From the IMG/VR virus record IMGVR_UViG_3300032288_006087, positions 1-23,330 of that record: a stretch of 23,330 nucleotides of DNA; one strand, given 5' to 3'. Made by a program: the position numbers and the translations under genes. Below, one piece after another: positions 1-4,945 of this stretch (position 1 is the first letter of the stretch; every line of letters starts with the position of its first letter). The DNA is from a virus. The notes beneath the pieces are model-generated. The model was not told the DNA's origin. It saw only the letters and a list, made by a program, of their open reading frames with translations, and did not search any database.

Positions 1-84
1 GCATATTGTGAGGTGATTTTGCGACGGTTTGAATCCCTAACAGGTGAAGTCGCTAAATTAGTTGGTCATCTCCCAAAACAATAA
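1..84 (+). CDS. C-terminal end of an unrecognised protein (partial)
   Basis: Frame 1 is open from the first base and ends at TAA 82-84, giving 27 residues that finish KLVGHLPKQ. The start lies outside the window. The fragment is mixed charged and hydrophobic, with no motif that allows a family call. Nothing else occupies these bases. It may be a real gene end or a chance open frame, because it is short. Confidence 0.4.
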   Translation, partial: AYCEVILRRFESLTGEVAKLVGHLPKQ

Positions 85-127
85 AAACCCAGGAATTACC
101 CCAGGCTTTTAATCTATCGTGTGGCTA

Positions 128-385
128 CTATGCGCGACTGTAGGCGGTGATTATATACCCAAAGGCTTCATAGTACCCGTTACGACAAATGGCAGTTACT
201 TCGCTTAGAATCCGCCAACCGGATGCCGTGCCTACAACGTAATGGGGTTTATTGGTCTTAATGCTTTTAACCAGGGCTGCTAAACAGGTTTCACTAAACG
301 AAAATTGATCGTAGGAGAGGGATGTAGGGGATTCGTTAACCAGGTTTTTACCGATTAATTGGTAGCCCGTTTTTTTGAATTTCAT
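128..385 (-). CDS. Small hypothetical protein, 85 aa
   Basis: ATG start at 385 with an AAGGA-type ribosome binding site about 10 nt upstream. A well-formed promoter lies at 417-445, so the gene is very likely expressed. The product is soluble and starts MKFKKTGYQLIG; the C-terminal half is aromatic-rich (GYYEAFGYIITAYSRA). No known domain is recognised. It is divergent from the basic-protein gene at 565, and both promoters carry the same GTAGATAGAC box, so the pair is probably co-regulated. The small size and position resemble early or accessory phage/plasmid genes. That role is inference from context only. Confidence 0.6.
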   Translation of the reverse strand: MKFKKTGYQLIGKNLVNESPTSLSYDQFSFSETCLAALVKSIKTNKPHYVVGTASGWRILSEVTAICRNGYYEAFGYIITAYSRA

Positions 386-416
386 GGTGTTAGTCCTTAT
401 TGCTTAACTATTTATA

Positions 417-445
417 ACTATAGTAGATAGACGGCTATATGTCAA
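417..445 (-). promoter_or_regulatory. Promoter of the 128-385 gene with GTAGATAGAC box
   Basis: On the minus strand a consensus -35 TTGACA (445-440) is followed by exactly 17 bp and a -10 TATAGT (422-417). The decamer GTAGATAGAC (423-432 on plus, so inverted relative to this promoter) abuts the -10 box. The same decamer abuts the -10 of two other promoters at 470-498 and 4884-4913, so a shared operator is likely. Confidence 0.7.
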
Positions 446-469
446 GGGGTTTCTCAAAATTCTTTTTTC

Positions 470-498
470 TTTACAATTTCGAGTAGATAGACTACTAT
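470..498 (+). promoter_or_regulatory. Promoter of the 565-792 gene with GTAGATAGAC box
   Basis: The -35 TTTACA (470-475), 17 bp and -10 TACTAT (493-498) make a good sigma-70-type promoter. GTAGATAGAC (483-492) directly precedes the -10. Here it also forms the small inverted repeat AGTAG-ATAGA-CTACT. It is back to back with the 417-445 promoter. Confidence 0.65.
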
Positions 499-564
499 AT
501 TAATATGTCCTCTAGCCTTTTGGGTTAGAGGACAAAGTTAAGCAATAAGTGGGGCTATTATAAC

Positions 565-792
565 ATGAGCGAGTCACTGAAAAAGGCACAAGCCAAATAT
601 AATCAAAGCGACAAAGGAAAAGATCGGAACCTTGATTATGATCGTTCTGAGAAAGGTCGGAAACGGAAGCGGCGTTATGCTCAAAACCTTTCACCCGAAC
701 AAAAGGAAAAACAAAGGGAAGCTAAACGACTTAGTGCCAGACGGAAACGATGGAAAGATAAGCATGGGAATCTTGATGGTTTTAGCGAGTAA
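565..792 (+). CDS. Small very basic protein with SDKG/SEKG motifs
   Basis: 75 aa, rich in Lys and Arg, with no hydrophobic core segment. The motif NQSDKGK (residues 13-19) is echoed by RSEKGRKRKRRYAQNL, followed by PEQKEKQREAKRLSARRKR. A shorter paralogue at 5573-5728 shares NQSDKG, RYAQNL/KYAQNL, KQRE and KRLSA. Repeats of the (D/E)KG type are seen in some phage proteins, but I cannot name the family. The charge suggests nucleic-acid binding or a largely helical RNA/DNA-associated protein, which is inference. The promoter at 470-498 drives it; the upstream GTGGGG is only a weak ribosome binding site. Confidence 0.65.
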   Translation: MSESLKKAQAKYNQSDKGKDRNLDYDRSEKGRKRKRRYAQNLSPEQKEKQREAKRLSARRKRWKDKHGNLDGFSE

Positions 793-859
793 TTTAACAC
801 CCTCTAGTATTTAATCTTGGTGTGCGATCGCTATCTCTAAAAAAATTTCCCTTACCCCC

Positions 860-889
860 TTGACATCCTTACAATTAATCTTGTACAGT
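860..889 (+). promoter_or_regulatory. Promoter of the 926 gene
   Basis: TTGACA at 860-865 and TACAGT at 884-889 are separated by 18 bp. The leader then contains ACACAGAGGACAAATCAAAT, which recurs almost unchanged before the minus-strand gene starting at 4087 and in part before the genes at 3657 and 4946. It is a shared ribosome-binding leader for several genes of this element. Confidence 0.55.
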
Positions 890-925
890 ATTAAGTATAA
901 GGAAACAACACAGAGGACAAATCAA

Positions 926-1198
926 ATGACATTCACCCGCAAAAGCACAAAACAAGGTCTTGACATTATTACAGAATGGAACGTAGACCAAACCACCGCC
1001 CGAAAAATTATCAAAGGTTTGAAAGTGACAAGAGGTTCTTGGGAGTATACCAACGTTAAATTCCCATTAACTCAAGCAATCAAGACCGGATCTGAAACCG
1101 CTACATTCTACACAGAAGGTTTGTCAACTGGTCAAATAGCCAACAAGTTATATGGAATCCTGGGTTATGAGTCAGAACTGGTAACAGAAACGGAGTAG
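926..1198 (+). CDS. Small hypothetical protein, 90 aa
   Basis: ATG 926 is chosen over upstream in-frame starts because it follows the strong AGAGGA leader and lies downstream of the 860-889 promoter. The product starts MTFTRKSTKQGLDIITEW and contains TTARKIIKGLKVTRGSWEY, a mixed alpha/beta pattern. The C-terminus has LSTGQIANKLYGILGYESEL, which looks like a short helical HTH-type segment, but this is not a firm assignment. No transmembrane segment is seen. The leader shared with genes at 3657, 4087 and 4946 suggests joint expression. Confidence 0.6.
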   Translation: MTFTRKSTKQGLDIITEWNVDQTTARKIIKGLKVTRGSWEYTNVKFPLTQAIKTGSETATFYTEGLSTGQIANKLYGILGYESELVTETE

Positions 1199-1216
1199 CA
1201 GTTTAGTCAACAACCA

Positions 1217-1241
1217 AGCCACCGAGTCAAATCCGGTGGCT
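1217..1241 (+). other. Perfect 8-bp hairpin between two genes
   Basis: AGCCACCG and CGGTGGCT enclose a 9-nt loop, 18 bp after the 926 gene stop and 13 bp before ATG 1255. No T-run follows on either strand, so it is a weak terminator at best. It may be an attenuating or RNA-stabilising hairpin in front of the zinc-ribbon gene. Confidence 0.5.
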
Positions 1242-1254
1242 ACAAAACAAAAAT

Positions 1255-1485
1255 ATGCAATGCCCAAATTGTGACGTTCTAATGTGGCTTGACGGGTTTA
1301 GAAAGGGTCGTCAAGCCTACAAATGCCCTCAATGTCATAAACAACTTATAAACCCCGCAGAACAAAGGAAAACAGGTAGACCCAGTGGGACGGGAAAGGG
1401 TCGAACCTGCACACTCTGTGATAAACCTCATTTCTCTGGGGGTCTATGCCAGATGCACTATCGAAGGGAGAAAAGGAAGAAATAG
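1255..1485 (+). CDS. Small zinc-ribbon protein
   Basis: 76 aa. The N-terminal ribbon CPNC (3-6) ... CPQC (24-27) has two CxxC knuckles like the zinc ribbons of IS1-type InsA and related small DNA-binding proteins. A second metal cluster follows: CTLC (52-55), a further Cys, then QMHYRREKRKK, which resembles treble-clef or HNH-remnant sites. The linker KTGRPSGTGKGR is basic and flexible, like an AT-hook. Nucleic-acid binding is likely, but no catalytic domain is visible. No transposase ORF or inverted repeats surround it, so it is not evidence for an insertion sequence. Confidence 0.6.
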   Translation: MQCPNCDVLMWLDGFRKGRQAYKCPQCHKQLINPAEQRKTGRPSGTGKGRTCTLCDKPHFSGGLCQMHYRREKRKK

Positions 1486-1541
1486 TGCGATCGCCATACT
1501 TTTAATCGGGAAATTGCCAGACTAATTAATATTAATTGTGG

Positions 1542-1592
1542 TATAATAGTTAATAGAAATCGCCCTTCGCGGTACGCAAATACCCAAGAGCA
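1542..1592 (+). promoter_or_regulatory. Promoter plus hairpin leader, copy 1
   Basis: A consensus -10 TATAAT (1542-1547) is followed by TTAATAGAAATCGCCCTTCG and a small hairpin GGTA-CGCAAA-TACC (1571-1584). Copy 2 at 2068-2112 aligns along its whole length; its hairpin is GGTG-CGTGAA-CACC, a compensated base-pair change. Here the leader precedes a 5-codon frame (MTGSQ) and then the antirepressor remnant at 1617. Confidence 0.5.
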
Positions 1593-1616
1593 GTAAATCT
1601 ACATGACAGGATCACA

Positions 1617-1697
1617 ATGATTCATTTTAGCAAAGAACTGGCTTTAAATTTACTCGGATCTGGTAAAGAAAACCCCGTTGATTTTGAAGATGTTTGA
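1617..1697 (+). pseudogene. Remnant of an MSV199-type antirepressor gene
   Basis: The 26-residue frame MIHFSKELALNLLGSGKENP plus VDFEDV matches my recollection of the start of MSV199-like phage/virus domains, where a 'PVDFD.aW.WlGYs' pattern follows. Here a TGA interrupts directly after the aligned part and the rest of the domain is missing. The ATG overlaps the stop of a 5-codon frame (ATGA). It is either a decayed N-terminal fragment or a short leader peptide kept for the hairpin-leader promoter upstream. The family match was made by eye. Confidence 0.35.
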
Positions 1698-1728
1698 TTG
1701 ACAACCTATAATTAAACGTGAATTATAT

Positions 1729-1986
1729 TTGGTAGATAGTTTAGTGTTTACCGAGACTAGGAAGCACTTAGACGACTTGCAAAAGAAAATTATCTTGATG
1801 TTACTGGAAGGTAAAAAGTATAGTGAAATTGCTGAAAAGCACGGTTATGATAAGGGATATATAGGGGATAAAAGCAGGTATCTATTTAAAATTTTGTCTC
1901 GACAGGTAGGGGAAGAGGTTAATAAACATAATTTCTGTTGGGTGTTAGAAAGGTTTTCTGAGAGTAGAAATATTGTTATCGGTTAG
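1729..1986 (+). CDS. Small HTH protein resembling the vMAP N-terminal domain
   Basis: 85 residues from TTG 1729: LVDSLVFTETRKHLDDLQ, then a sigma-like HTH segment (EIAEKHGYDKGYIGDKSRYL) and VGEEVNKHNFCWVLERF. This order (KHL.DLQ, Y.EIAE..GY..GY, L.KLLS..GE.V...NF...LE) is typical of the N-terminal HTH of cyanobacterial vWA-MoxR-associated (vMAP) and large NACHT/WD40 proteins. Here it stands alone, without the large C-terminal part, so it may be a truncated remnant or a free-standing DNA-binding module. A possible promoter is TTGAAG-17-TATAAT ending at 1713. No ribosome binding site precedes the TTG, so the start is uncertain. Confidence 0.55.
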   Translation: MVDSLVFTETRKHLDDLQKKIILMLLEGKKYSEIAEKHGYDKGYIGDKSRYLFKILSRQVGEEVNKHNFCWVLERFSESRNIVIG

Positions 1987-2067
1987 CTGTTTAAAATGGA
2001 GACAATCAAGGGGGTTTTTCTCGTTAAATTAATCGATCTAATTGTACCCAATCAACAATAAAAATGT

Positions 2068-2112
2068 TATAATGTTAATAACAATTGCCTCTCGCGGTGC
2101 GTGAACACCCAG
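2068..2112 (+). promoter_or_regulatory. Promoter plus hairpin leader (copy 2) of the solitary repeat locus
   Basis: TATAAT (2068-2073) is followed by TTAATAACAATTGCCTCTCG and hairpin GGTG-CGTGAA-CACC (2096-2109). Three bases later the first solitary repeat begins. Relative to copy 1 (1542-1592), the G-C closing pair replaces A-T, which supports selection for the RNA hairpin. This would be the leader of a stand-alone guide RNA transcript reading plus. Confidence 0.5.
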
Positions 2113-2149
2113 CTTACAATTCTAATTTTTGCCTGTTATGAATTGAAAC
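2113..2149 (+). repeat. Solitary CRISPR repeat, variant A, in crRNA orientation
   Basis: This 37-bp unit is an exact reverse complement of the two most divergent repeats of the main array (5900-5936 and 5971-6007). Read on plus it begins CTTACAATTC and ends GAATTGAAAC, which is the crRNA orientation of the main array. It lies directly downstream of the promoter-hairpin leader and 26 bp before the tRNA-like gene. Confidence 0.85.
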
Positions 2150-2175
2150 ATCTATCTCTGTGTTATAATGTCAGT

Positions 2176-2249
2176 GCGACGGCAGTGAATTGGAGTTCAC
2201 GAGTGGCTCATAACCACTAGATAGGTGGGTTCGACTCCCCCGCGTCGCT
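2176..2249 (+). tRNA. tRNA-like gene with CAU anticodon (Met or Ile2), atypical
   Basis: A cloverleaf folds from 2176: acceptor GCGACGG/GCGTCGC (six pairs plus one G-G mismatch), D arm GTGA..GG..TCAC, anticodon arm AGTGG-CTCATAA-CCACT with anticodon CAT, and T arm GTGGG-TTCGACT-CCCCC. No CCA is encoded. Deviations from the canon are C at position 8, T in place of A21, and a T-C mismatch in the T stem. It could therefore be a degraded or phage-type tRNA, or a tRNA mimic. Its own TATAAT (2164-2169) puts transcription start near base 1. The whole gene sits between two CRISPR repeats. Confidence 0.7.
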
Positions 2250-2257
2250 TGCGATTC

Positions 2258-2294
2258 CTTGAAATTCCTTTTAATGCCTATCAGGAATTGAAAC
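2258..2294 (+). repeat. Solitary CRISPR repeat, canonical variant C, in crRNA orientation
   Basis: This 37-bp unit is the exact reverse complement of the eight identical repeats at 6185-6730. It begins CTTGAAATTC, ends GGAATTGAAAC, and follows the tRNA-like gene by 8 bp. The would-be guide after it starts TTGTAAACGGGGATTCC. No further repeat follows in this locus. Confidence 0.85.
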
Positions 2295-2368
2295 TTGTAA
2301 ACGGGGATTCCATCTTTTAACCCCTTGATCACAAAGTATGATTCTTTCATGTTGTTGGTGTGCGATCG

Positions 2369-2554
2369 CTACATCGCTCTAAGTAATCGATTGATAATGT
2401 CGCTCCGGCTTCCCTCTCCCTGAGCTACTAAAGCATCCAACTTACTCAATAGCTCAGGTTCTATGGTGAAGCTGGTTTTAACCCTTTTGACGGCTCCTAT
2501 TGGCTTTCTACCACTGTTGGGGTAGGAGCCGCCTCGACCGACGTATTTACTCAT
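2369..2554 (-). CDS. Ribbon-helix-helix DNA-binding protein
   Basis: 61 aa. ATG 2554 is chosen because it overlaps the end of the upstream gene (translational coupling) and because the RHH fold follows directly: VKTSFTIEPELLSKLDALV is the strand and first helix, then SRSDIINRLLRAM is the second helix. This is the CopG/Arc-like family of dimeric repressors, often autoregulators or antitoxins. The N-terminus (VGRGGSYPNSGRKP) is basic. The last 36 bp of coding DNA are identical to the end of the RHH gene at 3166-3366, indicating a recent duplication or gene conversion. A longer upstream frame is a shadow of the 2547 gene. Confidence 0.75.
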   Translation of the reverse strand: MSKYVGRGGSYPNSGRKPIGAVKRVKTSFTIEPELLSKLDALVAQGEGSRSDIINRLLRAM

Positions 2555-2819
2555 TTGAGGAAATGATGACGTGTTCTTCTGGAATTCCGTAATACCCCTG
2601 ACCTCTTTCTGCGCATTGATGTTCGCCCTTCGGGTGTCCTGGGTGATAGTCAGCCAGCCAAAAAAGTGTAAATGTTCGCTTCCCAAATCGATCTACCGCA
2701 CTACTGTATTCAATGCGGCATTTCGTCACCCTGCCGTCATCTACAACAGACCTCATTACAAGTGGGTATTTGTTGGGATTGTTTATAGCATCTGTCTTTT
2801 GCATTATTGTGGTTTTCAT
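2547..2819 (-). CDS. Hypothetical protein upstream of and coupled to an RHH gene
   Basis: 90 aa, soluble, with many beta-type segments (VTKCRIEYSSAVDRFGKRTF, TLFWLADYHPGH). Its stop overlaps the start of the RHH gene by a few bases, an arrangement often seen in two-gene toxin-antitoxin or regulator pairs. I recognise no toxin motif, so the pairing is only a contextual hint. A GGA-type site lies 14 nt before ATG 2819, which is far; ATG at codon 6 is an alternative start. A conserved hairpin (2859-2886) lies just upstream. Confidence 0.6.
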   Translation of the reverse strand: MKTTIMQKTDAINNPNKYPLVMRSVVDDGRVTKCRIEYSSAVDRFGKRTFTLFWLADYHPGHPKGEHQCAERGQGYYGIPEEHVIISSNE

Positions 2820-2858
2820 TGTTTTATCGTTTTGTCCTTTTTAATTTGGTTTGCTTGA

Positions 2859-2886
2859 CCCCTAGCCGTTTGATGTTTGGCTAGGG
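2859..2886 (-). other. Conserved intergenic hairpin, copy 1
   Basis: CCCTAGCC and GGCTAGGG (8 bp) enclose an 11-nt loop. The second copy at 3384-3414 (CCCCTAGC/GCTAGGGG) also stands directly upstream of an RHH-containing unit. No T-run follows on the minus strand, so it looks less like a terminator and more like a processing signal or leader hairpin copied together with the RHH module. Confidence 0.55.
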
Positions 2887-2941
2887 AAGGGGATTTTATA
2901 GCCGAACAATTCTTGATTCCGTGCCTTTTGGGTGTTATTGG

Positions 2942-3148
2942 TTATCGAACCTCAATACTTTCAGGTGTTTTGCCATTTATCATAAAATGATCAGTCTTCA
3001 TTTTATGAAGACGACTCCACGTTTCCGGGTCTGTTGCCCATAGTATGAGATGTCCATCTTCATAGTGACACTCTCCATGTATCCCTCTCCATCGGGGATG
3101 CCCGATAGGATTGATCCACTCATCATTTGTCAAAATTTTCAAAATCAT
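2942..3148 (-). CDS. Small hypothetical protein, 68 aa
   Basis: ATG 3148 follows AGGGACAAGTC, a good ribosome binding site. The product starts MILKILTNDEWINPIGHPRW and contains GECHYEDGHLILWATDPETW, rich in His, Trp and acidic residues with no membrane segment. No family is recognised. It lies 17 bp downstream of the 3166 RHH gene on the same strand, so the two are likely one operon with the RHH gene first. In phage and plasmid genomes such a small partner could be a toxin or regulator, but nothing in the residues shows this. Confidence 0.6.
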   Translation of the reverse strand: MILKILTNDEWINPIGHPRWRGIHGECHYEDGHLILWATDPETWSRLHKMKTDHFMINGKTPESIEVR

Positions 3149-3165
3149 GACTTGTCCCTGTGTTG

Positions 3166-3366
3166 TTATTGGGAATGCGATCGCATCGCTCTAAGTAATC
3201 GATTGATAATGTCGCTCCGGGTTTCCCCGGTTTTAGCAGCCAAAACGTCTAACTTGTCTAGCAGTTGCTCCTCTATATTGATTGAGGTAGTAACCCTTTT
3301 AGACTCGCCTAACAGGGGTCTACGGGCATTTTCCCTGTATCCCCCACGCTTGTCATTATTTTTCAT
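3166..3366 (-). CDS. Ribbon-helix-helix DNA-binding protein, paralogue
   Basis: 66 aa with an AAGGG site before ATG 3366. The basic N-terminus KNNDKRGGYRENARRP precedes the RHH core: VTTSINIEEQLLDKLDVLA (strand and helix), then TRSDIINRLLRAM (helix). It is a close paralogue of the protein at 2369-2554 with a few extra residues (RSHSQ). The family acts as dimeric repressors binding short inverted repeats; candidate operators in the window are the 9-bp inverted repeats at 3705 and 4143 and the GTAGATAGAC boxes. Which one it binds is unknown. Confidence 0.75.
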   Translation of the reverse strand: MKNNDKRGGYRENARRPLLGESKRVTTSINIEEQLLDKLDVLAAKTGETRSDIINRLLRAMRSHSQ

Positions 3367-3383
3367 CGTTTTAACCCTTTAGT

Positions 3384-3414
3384 TGACCCCTAGCCGTTTA
3401 ATGTGTAGCTAGGG
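3384..3414 (-). other. Conserved intergenic hairpin, copy 2
   Basis: CCCCTAGC and GCTAGGGG with a 13-nt loop. It shares CCCCTAGCCGTTT with copy 1 (2859-2886) and has the same position upstream of an RHH unit, which supports duplication of a whole hairpin-plus-RHH module. Confidence 0.55.
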
Positions 3415-3432
3415 GAATTTGTTGATTAAAAC

Positions 3433-3657
3433 CTAAAGTCTGGCAACTTTACGGGTTAAATCCTCGAATCTTGTCACCTCATAGTCCGATTTTTTAGCCG
3501 ATCTTAACTCTGAAGCTGTTGGAATTCGAGCCGCATTGATTCGTTGCTTGATAGCTTCGTTTCGTTCTTTCATTGAAGAAAAGGCTACTGGATACCAGGT
3601 ATTGGTAAAACCATCGCTTGTTTCGTTCGCGTAGTGATTCATCATTGCGTAATACAT
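3433..3657 (-). CDS. Small hypothetical protein, 74 aa
   Basis: Starts MYYAMMNHYANETSDG after an ACACAGAGGA leader. The second half is basic and helical (MKERNEAIKQRINAARIPTA, ASELRSAKKSDYEVTRFEDL). The pattern suggests a small alpha-helical protein, and no family is recognised. Its promoter at 3691-3733 is nearly identical to that of the next gene upstream (4129-4171), including a 9-bp inverted repeat over the -35 box. The two genes are therefore probably under the same repressor. Confidence 0.6.
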   Translation of the reverse strand: MYYAMMNHYANETSDGFTNTWYPVAFSSMKERNEAIKQRINAARIPTASELRSAKKSDYEVTRFEDLTRKVARL

Positions 3658-3690
3658 GGCGTTTTCCTCTGTGTTGTTTTCTATGATCTA

Positions 3691-3733
3691 GTTATACCAA
3701 GCATCTTTTGATTTGTCAATAGGTAATCAAAAG
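3691..3733 (-). promoter_or_regulatory. Promoter with 9-bp inverted-repeat operator, copy 1
   Basis: On minus: -35 TTGACA (3719-3714), 17 bp, -10 TATAAC (3696-3691). CTTTTGATT (3705-3713) and AATCAAAAG (3725-3733) form a perfect 9-bp inverted repeat that brackets the -35 box, a classic repressor position. The region repeats almost exactly at 4129-4171. Confidence 0.7.
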
Positions 3734-3745
3734 TATTTTATTGTG

Positions 3746-4087
3746 TTAGTTTACCAATTGCTGATATCTTTCGGCAGATACAAGGTAATGTCCATCACCG
3801 AAGGTTGCTAGTACGTTTTTGAGAGGGTTTGTCAGTCTTTCTGTCAATGGGCGACGGTCTAAAATTTCAACACCCCGTTCAGTTGTTCGGATTTTGTAGA
3901 AACGCTGACCGGATTTTCCTGCGTTAATACAATCTTGCCAGGTTAATTTACCAACACCTGGTGTTTTTGTTGCGGTTTCCGTTACAGGTTCCGTTTTAAT
4001 CTCTGGCTTGATAACGGCTTGTATTGTCATTTCTTGTCCGTCATTCGATTCTACTGTTTCGGCAATTTGTTTTTTAAAAACTGACAT
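3746..4087 (-). CDS. Hypothetical protein, 113 aa
   Basis: Starts MSVFKKQIAETVESNDGQEM after AGAGGACAAATCAA, the same leader as the plus-strand gene at 926. A Thr/Glu/Pro-rich linker (EIKTEPVTETATKTPGVGKL) is followed by a compact C-terminal part with WQDCINAGKSGQRFYKIRTT and HYLVSAERYQQLV. The layout suggests an N-terminal helix, a flexible tether and a folded C-terminal domain. No known domain is recognised. Confidence 0.6.
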   Translation of the reverse strand: MSVFKKQIAETVESNDGQEMTIQAVIKPEIKTEPVTETATKTPGVGKLTWQDCINAGKSGQRFYKIRTTERGVEILDRRPLTERLTNPLKNVLATFGDGHYLVSAERYQQLVN

Positions 4088-4128
4088 TTGATTTGTCCTC
4101 TGTGTTGTGTGTTGTTTTCTATACTCTG

Positions 4129-4171
4129 GTTATATCAAGTATCTTTTGATTTGTCAATAGGTAATCAAAAG
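4129..4171 (-). promoter_or_regulatory. Promoter with 9-bp inverted-repeat operator, copy 2
   Basis: On minus: -35 TTGACA (4157-4152), 17 bp, -10 TATAAC (4134-4129). CTTTTGATT (4143-4151) and AATCAAAAG (4163-4171) match copy 1. It drives the 3746-4087 gene. Confidence 0.7.
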
Positions 4172-4200
4172 TATTTTTAATAAGACGTTGGACATTAAAA

Positions 4201-4223
4201 AGCACGGGTTTTGACTCCGTGCT
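4201..4223 (-). terminator. Rho-independent terminator of the KilA-N gene
   Basis: On the minus strand AGCACGG and CCGTGCT (7 perfect pairs, 9-nt loop) are followed directly by TTTTT. It lies 30 bp beyond the stop of the KilA-N gene at 4253. Confidence 0.75.
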
Positions 4224-4252
4224 AGTTGGGGTGTTGAGGGCGATCGCTCTAA

Positions 4253-4789
4253 TTATTCTCCTTCTTCAAGGCTCCAGTGAGCGTATGTTTCAACCATCTC
4301 AAAGCGGTCATCAATGGCTATGGCATGATCAACGTCAAGTCTGAGGTCTGATAAGATTTCCTGCATTCTCTCAAATGGGTCAATGTCTAGGGATGTTTTA
4401 CCGTCGGACATCAGGACATAGGAATGAGCATCAAGCCAATTGGCGAGTTGTGGGCTAATCCATCGGGCAACCTTCACCGCAAGCAACGGGTGTCCCCATG
4501 TTCCTTGTTCTCTACTGTCCGAAAATTTTCCTTTTACAACCTCTAAGAGTGATTCCTCAGATCTGAGGGAATCAGACAGGGCATCCATTTCAGCCTTCGA
4601 CGTCTTCAACCGCAGCCAGTTGTCCAGCCTTTTATCATAGGCTTTGCACATCTGGGTTAGATTCACGTACCCATCTGACTCTCGGACAGAAATATTAATT
4701 CCTTCAAACTGAAGAGGAACAATTTTGCTATTATTATCCACAGTGAACCTGCTTACTAGGTTTGCTCGCGTCCCCGAATGCGACAACAT
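4253..4789 (-). CDS. KilA-N domain protein (phage antirepressor type)
   Basis: 178 aa from ATG 4789. The KilA-N domain spans roughly residues 28-125: INISVRESDGYVNLTQMCKA (the YVNLTQMCKA helix is diagnostic), DKRLDNWLRLK, and the GHPLLAVKVARWISPQLANW segment that closes the domain. KilA-N proteins are DNA-binding antirepressors and regulators of phages and large DNA viruses. ATG 4789 lies inside a leader hairpin and lacks a ribosome binding site. GTG 4741, preceded by CAGG, is an attractive alternative start that would leave the hairpin as untranslated leader. A terminator follows at 4201-4223. Confidence 0.85.
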   Translation of the reverse strand: MLSHSGTRANLVSRFTVDNNSKIVPLQFEGINISVRESDGYVNLTQMCKAYDKRLDNWLRLKTSKAEMDALSDSLRSEESLLEVVKGKFSDSREQGTWGHPLLAVKVARWISPQLANWLDAHSYVLMSDGKTSLDIDPFERMQEILSDLRLDVDHAIAIDDRFEMVETYAHWSLEEGE

Positions 4790-4798
4790 TGCGGGGAC
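4770..4798 (-). promoter_or_regulatory. GTCCCC leader hairpin, copy 1
   Basis: Stem GTCCCC/GGGGAC continued by an inner stem (ATG/CAT) around the loop CGACAA, with one bulged G. It stands a few bases after the minus-strand TATAAT-rich promoter (around 4803-4814), so it would form the 5' end of the KilA-N mRNA and covers ATG 4789. Copy 2 at 5742-5770 keeps loop and stem with compensating pair changes. Confidence 0.6.
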
Positions 4799-4883
4799 AC
4801 TTATTATATTATAGCCTATTTATCTACTCCAACCTATAGACCGCGCCTGTTTTGAGGAATTAAAAAATATTTTGCTTCAGGGG

Positions 4884-4913
4884 TTGACATTCTACTTGTA
4901 GATAGACCATAAT
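4884..4913 (+). promoter_or_regulatory. Promoter of the 4946-5728 operon with GTAGATAGAC box
   Basis: TTGACA (4884-4889), 18 bp, CATAAT (4908-4913). GTAGATAGAC (4898-4907) abuts the -10 as in the promoters at 417 and 470. The ACACAGAGG leader follows. Confidence 0.7.
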
Positions 4914-4945
4914 AAATCATAAGCAAAACACAGAGGCAACCCCCA

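Noticed and set aside
60-125. Terminator for the 128-385 gene in CCAGGAATTACCCCAGG
   Set aside because: The CCAGG units are direct, not inverted, repeats; no stable stem forms.
1255-1485. InsA of an IS1-like element
   Set aside because: Zinc ribbon similarity only; no transposase partner or terminal inverted repeats nearby.
2571-2858. 95-codon plus-strand frame
   Set aside because: Antisense to the 90-aa gene that is coupled to the RHH gene; no ribosome binding site.
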